A stretch of DNA of 27,500 bases from Prorocentrum cordatum (taxonomy: Eukaryota > Sar > Dinophyceae > Prorocentrales > Prorocentraceae), in the NCBI GenBank assembly GCA_963575745.1, contig CAUYUJ010018470.1:17501-45000 (forward strand). Reading direction: 5' to 3'. A model generated the notes under the pieces. That model searched no databases. It was given only the letters and a program-made list of their open reading frames with translations, and was not told the DNA's origin. This document shows, piece by piece, positions 24,015 through 27,500 of this stretch (within the stretch, counting starts at the first letter, position 1; every line of letters begins with the position of its first letter). The translations under genes were made by a program, and so were the position numbers.

Positions 24015-24690
24015 CTAGCTATTCTTGCCCGCGGTCGCGGCGCGGAGGCTGGAGGTCTTGGGTATTCGCCTTAGTGCTTTTCTCTGGCGTGAACGCTTGA
24101 CCTTAAGGGCTCCCTTAGCCGGTCGGCGTCCGACCGCAAAATCAGCTCCCAGATTGCGAATCGACAGGGCCGCATCGCCAGCGCATGGGCCAAGCACAGC
24201 CTTGGCCCGATCAAGCAGAGCGCCCCGATTGGCCACGGTCGCAAACTTGCGCAGAGCGAACCTAAGCCCAAGGCGATCGTGGAAAAAGGAGACGAGGCGA
24301 GGGAAGGCGATGGTGAGGGAGGCGAGGCATCCATCCATCATATCGTTGATAATGGTGAGGCAGTTGTCATCAATAAATATCCCGAGGTCAGAGTCAGGAA
24401 GAGCGGGGGCAAGGTCACGAACGCCAGGGACCATGAGTGCCTTGACTTCATAGGTCGCGGCACTGCTCCCAGCCACCACCCCCTGAGACGGATAGATTAC
24501 CCGAGACGCTGCCCCTTCGATGGTAAGAAACCTCCCCCACACATACATATTAATAGCAGCCCTAAGAGCAAACAAAGGATAGTCGGCAAGCTCCGCTTCC
24601 CGCTCCAGCACCTCGTGGGGGATATTCTCATAGCATCGCTGCAAATCACCAAGCACAGAGATAACACTCCTTCCTATCTTGGGAATCAGC
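24015..24690 (-). pseudogene. LINE reverse transcriptase palm (motifs A-C)
   Basis: Motif A is VLGDLQRCYENIPHEVLE (Asp as metal ligand), motif B YPSQGVVAGSSAATYEVKAL, motif C LGIFIDDNCLTI (the F-I-D-D form of Y-x-D-D). These are the catalytic palm of a non-LTR reverse transcriptase. The frame changes at about 24670, upstream of motif A, and again at about 24025, so the domain cannot be translated as one piece. Confidence 0.85.
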
Positions 24691-24843
24691 GAGAATCGCT
24701 TTTACTGAAACACGCCAAATACCATCCGTGGTGTGCCTGTGGGGGGCCACGTAGAACTCCATGGCATCCAGGACCGATTTCTCCCACGACCGACTGTGAA
24801 GAGCAAGCGTTTTGGAATAAAGCCGAGACAAACTCTGAGGAAG

Positions 24844-24915
<72 letters not shown>

Positions 24916-25290
24916 GATCGGCCTGAGGTCTCCAGTAGGCTTTGGAAACATCTGAATGCGAAGAAGCTGAACATCTGCAGGTTGGGTTCCCAAGATATTC
25001 ATAAGGGTAAACAAACTGTTCAACGCATCCAGGCCCTCGGAGCACAAGTGAGAATAATGTCTAGGGTGAAAACCTGCAACTGCAATAGTGGCACGAGGGA
25101 AGGCTTGGGAGAGCTCGCGTAGCCGCTCGGCGCCAGGGGCAGCGGGCACTGGTAAGCCGGCCAGGTCACGAAAGCGCCGCACCAGATTCGGCACCTCAGC
25201 CCAAGCCTGGCCCCACTCACGAGCATGGTGGTTGAGCCTGGCATCTATACTGGCTGAGGGGCCATCAACAGTGGGGACATGCTTGAAACA
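24691..25290 (-). pseudogene. LINE reverse transcriptase fingers, split by a homopolymer
   Basis: Contains VQLLRIQMFPKPTGDLRPIV, the R-P-I block of the fingers, followed after the T run by LPQSLSRLYSKTLALHSRSW. Upstream is a helical linker (LVRRFRDLAGLPVPAAPGAE). The frame is shifted relative to the endonuclease segment, with the change near 25290. Confidence 0.75.
24844..24914. repeat. 71-nt poly(A) run (poly(T) on the element strand)
   Basis: A pure run of 71 A on the plus strand lies between the conserved codons for RPIV and LPQSL of the reverse transcriptase. Two T belong to the Val codon, leaving 69 extra T, exactly 23 codons, so the reading frame is kept. No other part of the element shows such a run. 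Confidence 0.95.
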
Positions 25291-26740
25291 CAGCAGCAAG
25301 ACGAGTGCACGCATGCCCCCACTTAGCACCACCTGCCAATGCGGTCTCGCACCACTCATTCCAAGAAGCACGCTGGTCAGCACGATCTTTGGACAGCAAA
25401 TGTGGGGCGCATAACCTGGCACGCTCCTCCCAGAAAGTGAGGTCGGCCACTGAGCCGCACCAAAAATCCGTCGGGCGCCTGAGGATCCTCCAAGCGAGAT
25501 CAGCGAGATGATGATGCCAAACAGCTCCACCAGCCTTCCAGAAAGTGCGGAACGGTCTTCCCTTCCTGACAAGCTGGGTGGTGTGCTGAAGGAGTTTCAC
25601 AAAATATGGATGACCCCAGGCATTCGGGCATCTCTGGTGCAAACACAAAATTTCCAGAAGGCGGTTGGCCGCCCCAAAAACAGCCCTGGAGGCCGACAAC
25701 TTGAGGTTTACACTGGTGGGGAAAAGCGTGGCCACAGGGACCTCCTGGAACGCAAACCTGGTTACCCCACGTAAGTGTCCTGGCTTCTCGTTGGTCTGGA
25801 ACAGGCCTAACAGCTCGCTCCAGGCAAGGTCTGCCCACTCTCGGTAAGCCGAGTCCAAGACCTGCTGCAGGCCCTGGTGCCGGGCCTCAGAACATGGAGC
25901 AGAAAAATGTGCGCCATCCTCGCGGCGACAAGAATTTAAAGCAACCTCCAACCTCCGAGCCACCAGGGCATAGGAGGGAGGAGCAGGAGGGGGGCCAACG
26001 GGAAGAGAGATGGGGATGGAAGGGTAAGGGGTAAGCTCATGGATCACCCTGACCTCCGTCTGAATATCTACGCAGAGCCGAACTGGGCGATGAGGCGAAA
26101 GTACCGCACTCAAATCCACGGTGACTCTCGGGGCGCAGTGCAAAAAGTTCTTTGAGGTGACGAAATAGTCCAATGTCGCACTCGCATCGCCAGACACATA
26201 GGTGGGCACATTAGGAGCATGCAGCACTTCACCACCAAAACGTCCAGGAGGGAGCCCAGCAGCCAACACGGACGGGTCCAGGTTGAAATCGGCCCCCAGG
26301 ACAAACGGCAGACCAGTACGGCACACCTTGTTCCCAAACCATTTGCCCAGCAAAACATTTGAATGGCTAAGCCCCTCTCCCGAATACCAGTACATCGAAC
26401 AGAGTTGAATAACACCGAAGCTGGAAGTTCTAAGACAGCAAGTAATGGCCCGAGGCTTAAGGATGCCAGCAACCTCCTCAGAGTCCTCCCAAGCACCCAA
26501 ATGCCTCCGAACTAAGATAGCCACTCCAGATTTGAAATGTCCAGGTTCCCCAGGCTCGGCGGGTCCCCAGAACGAAAGCCAGCCCTCGGCCAGAAGTTTC
26601 CGTTTGACCGAGGGCAACTTGTCGCCCATCAGCCTGGTCTCCTGGAGAAACACCACATCCGACCCCAGGGTCCCGAGAATCTCATGGGCCGACTTAAAAC
26701 ACGAGCCATTTACATTACAAAAGGACAGAGTGAGGCGCGG
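25291..26740 (-). pseudogene. LINE APE-type endonuclease and following linker
   Basis: The endonuclease runs from LTLSFCNVNGSCFKSAHEIL to SPHRPVRLCVDI. Catalytic blocks are VVFLQETRL (metal-binding Glu; 26651-26625 area), VLGADFNLDPS (Asp/Asn; about 26300-26275), ATLDYFVTS and SPHRPV (catalytic His; about 26100). It nicks target DNA to prime reverse transcription. About 250 residues of helical linker follow in the same frame until a stop near 25265. It overlaps the end of ORF1 in another frame; that shift may be natural (separate ORF2) or damage. Confidence 0.85.
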
Positions 26741-26780
26741 CGCAGGCGAACCAGGTGGCTCAGGCTGCGCCGAGAGTGTG

Positions 26781-27500
26781 CTACCCCCGCTCTGGGGGCT
26801 CAGCAGGCGCGCCACCGCGCCTAGGAGAACGACTGCCATCCTTCGTCTTGCTACGCTCCTTAGCAGCAGCCGACTGGGCGGGGCTCGCGGGCGCTCCAGC
26901 TGTCTTCGCAGCCGAAGCAGCAGCCGCCGTAGCCGCCGCGTCGGTGCCCGCAGCTGCTGGAGGAGGCGCAGCCGCAGCCTTGACTTGGGCTGCCTCTGGA
27001 CTGGCCTCAGGCTGCGAGGGCGGTGCAGCCGCAGGAGCCGCAGCCGCCGCAGTGCCTGCGGGTGCCTGTGTAGCACTCTGGACAGCCTGAGACGCCAAAT
27101 GTTCATTAAAACAGCTGGCAAACATAGTAAAGGCCTGCGCGAGGTTGGGATTGCTCGCAATGCCTGCCTGGTCCAAAGCTGCCCTCAGATCAGCAAGCTG
27201 TAGTGCTGGACCTGGGACTCCCTGCAATGTCGTAGCCGCTGACGTCGCCGATACTGAAAAGGCCAGCTGTTGTTCATGTTGCTCAGTGAGTTATTTCACT
27301 CGTTCCTGGCTGGTGATGAGGAGCTGCTGCTCGTCTGCTAGAATCTTACGCTTACGCTCCAAGATGCCTTCAGCCTCCGTCACCGCCTTCTGGTAGTTGT
27401 CGATGTTCACCTTGTGACGCTCCACTGCCTGGGTCGCCTTCTGCAACTTCTGCGTTGACTGCTGAATCAGCTGAGGCGGTGTCTTCTGAGAGTCTCGATC
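26781..27500 (-). pseudogene. LINE ORF1: coiled coil and Ala/Pro-rich region, interrupted by a stop
   Basis: At the right edge the frame is already open and predicts a coiled coil (LIQQSTQKLQKATQAVERHK, then KAVTEAEGILERKRKILADE). TAA at 27293-27291 interrupts it, after which the same frame continues with LTEQHEQQLAF, LADLRAALDQAGIASNP and a long Ala/Pro/Ser-rich tail ending at 26781. A chaperone or RNA-binding ORF1 is usual upstream of the endonuclease. No zinc knuckle or RRM is seen in the part present. The 5' end lies outside the window. Confidence 0.6.

Larger units (their letters stand above)
22020..27500 (-). mobile_element. non-LTR (LINE-type) retrotransposon, decayed, 5' end outside the window
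   Basis: On the minus strand the order is coiled-coil ORF1 (27500-26781), APE-type endonuclease (about 26740-26060), linker, reverse transcriptase (about 25000-24290), CCHC-like zinc motif (about 23310-23250), RNase H (about 23040-22590) and C-terminal zinc fingers (about 22410-22200). This is the architecture of LINE elements with an RNase H domain. No long terminal repeats are seen. The clade cannot be fixed from reading alone. The 3' end lies just past a hairpin at 22051-22068. The copy is inactive, with at least four frameshifts, one in-frame stop in ORF1 and a 71-nt T run (minus strand) in the reverse transcriptase. Confidence 0.9.

Noticed and set aside
22020-27500. Retrovirus or LTR retrotransposon
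   Set aside because: The APE-type endonuclease upstream of the reverse transcriptase, the RNase H after it and the lack of integrase, protease and terminal repeats all indicate a non-LTR element.

Overview
The window looks like nuclear DNA of a dinoflagellate. The evidence is GC-rich exons scattered among very long stretches of (TCC/GGA)n and other simple repeats, introns whose ends follow a repeated AG|G pattern with GC or GA donors, intron-resident foldback elements with target-site duplications, and a decayed non-LTR retrotransposon. There are no bacterial-style operons, ribosome-binding sites or tight gene packing. The genus cannot be fixed from sequence alone.

Two multi-exon genes are clear, both on the minus strand. 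(1) Serine hydroxymethyltransferase (SHMT) in four exons: 20279-19662, 18508-17909, 12027-11939 and 11608-11560. It is essentially complete at about 451 residues, and an in-frame upstream ATG could add 46 residues. Its second intron is about 5.9 kb and holds three satellite systems. Its last intron is one intron-forming mobile element with a 5-bp target-site duplication. (2) A PPP-family phosphatase of the Shewanella-like (SLP) type, with exons at about 6783-6652, 5912-5399, 4116-3915 and 3321-3220. All core metal-binding motifs are present, but both protein ends are uncertain. A second copy of the SHMT intron element lies in one of its introns, in the same orientation relative to the gene.

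Layout: 1-3210 is repeats, foldbacks and one candidate acidic exon (1832-1626). 3220-6783 is the phosphatase. 6850-8250 is mini- and microsatellites. 8300-10662 holds candidate exons of an unidentified protein, probably on the plus strand. 10800-11420 is polypurine tracts and a short hairpin element. 11560-20279 is SHMT with its repeat-filled introns, including a 114-bp-period minisatellite, a 1.05-kb decamer array and ~0.85-kb macro-repeats. 20722-21990 is a 1.3-kb patchwork of triplet-periodic DNA. 22020-27500 is a non-LTR retrotransposon on the minus strand (coiled-coil ORF1, APE-type endonuclease, reverse transcriptase, RNase H, zinc fingers), open at the right edge and broken by frameshifts, a stop and a 71-nt homopolymer.

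The most interesting system is a set of small non-autonomous inverted-repeat elements. Several families can be defined with 5-bp target-site duplications and one with an 8-bp duplication. At least one family has created an intron in SHMT, and another interrupts an open frame that closes perfectly when the element is removed.
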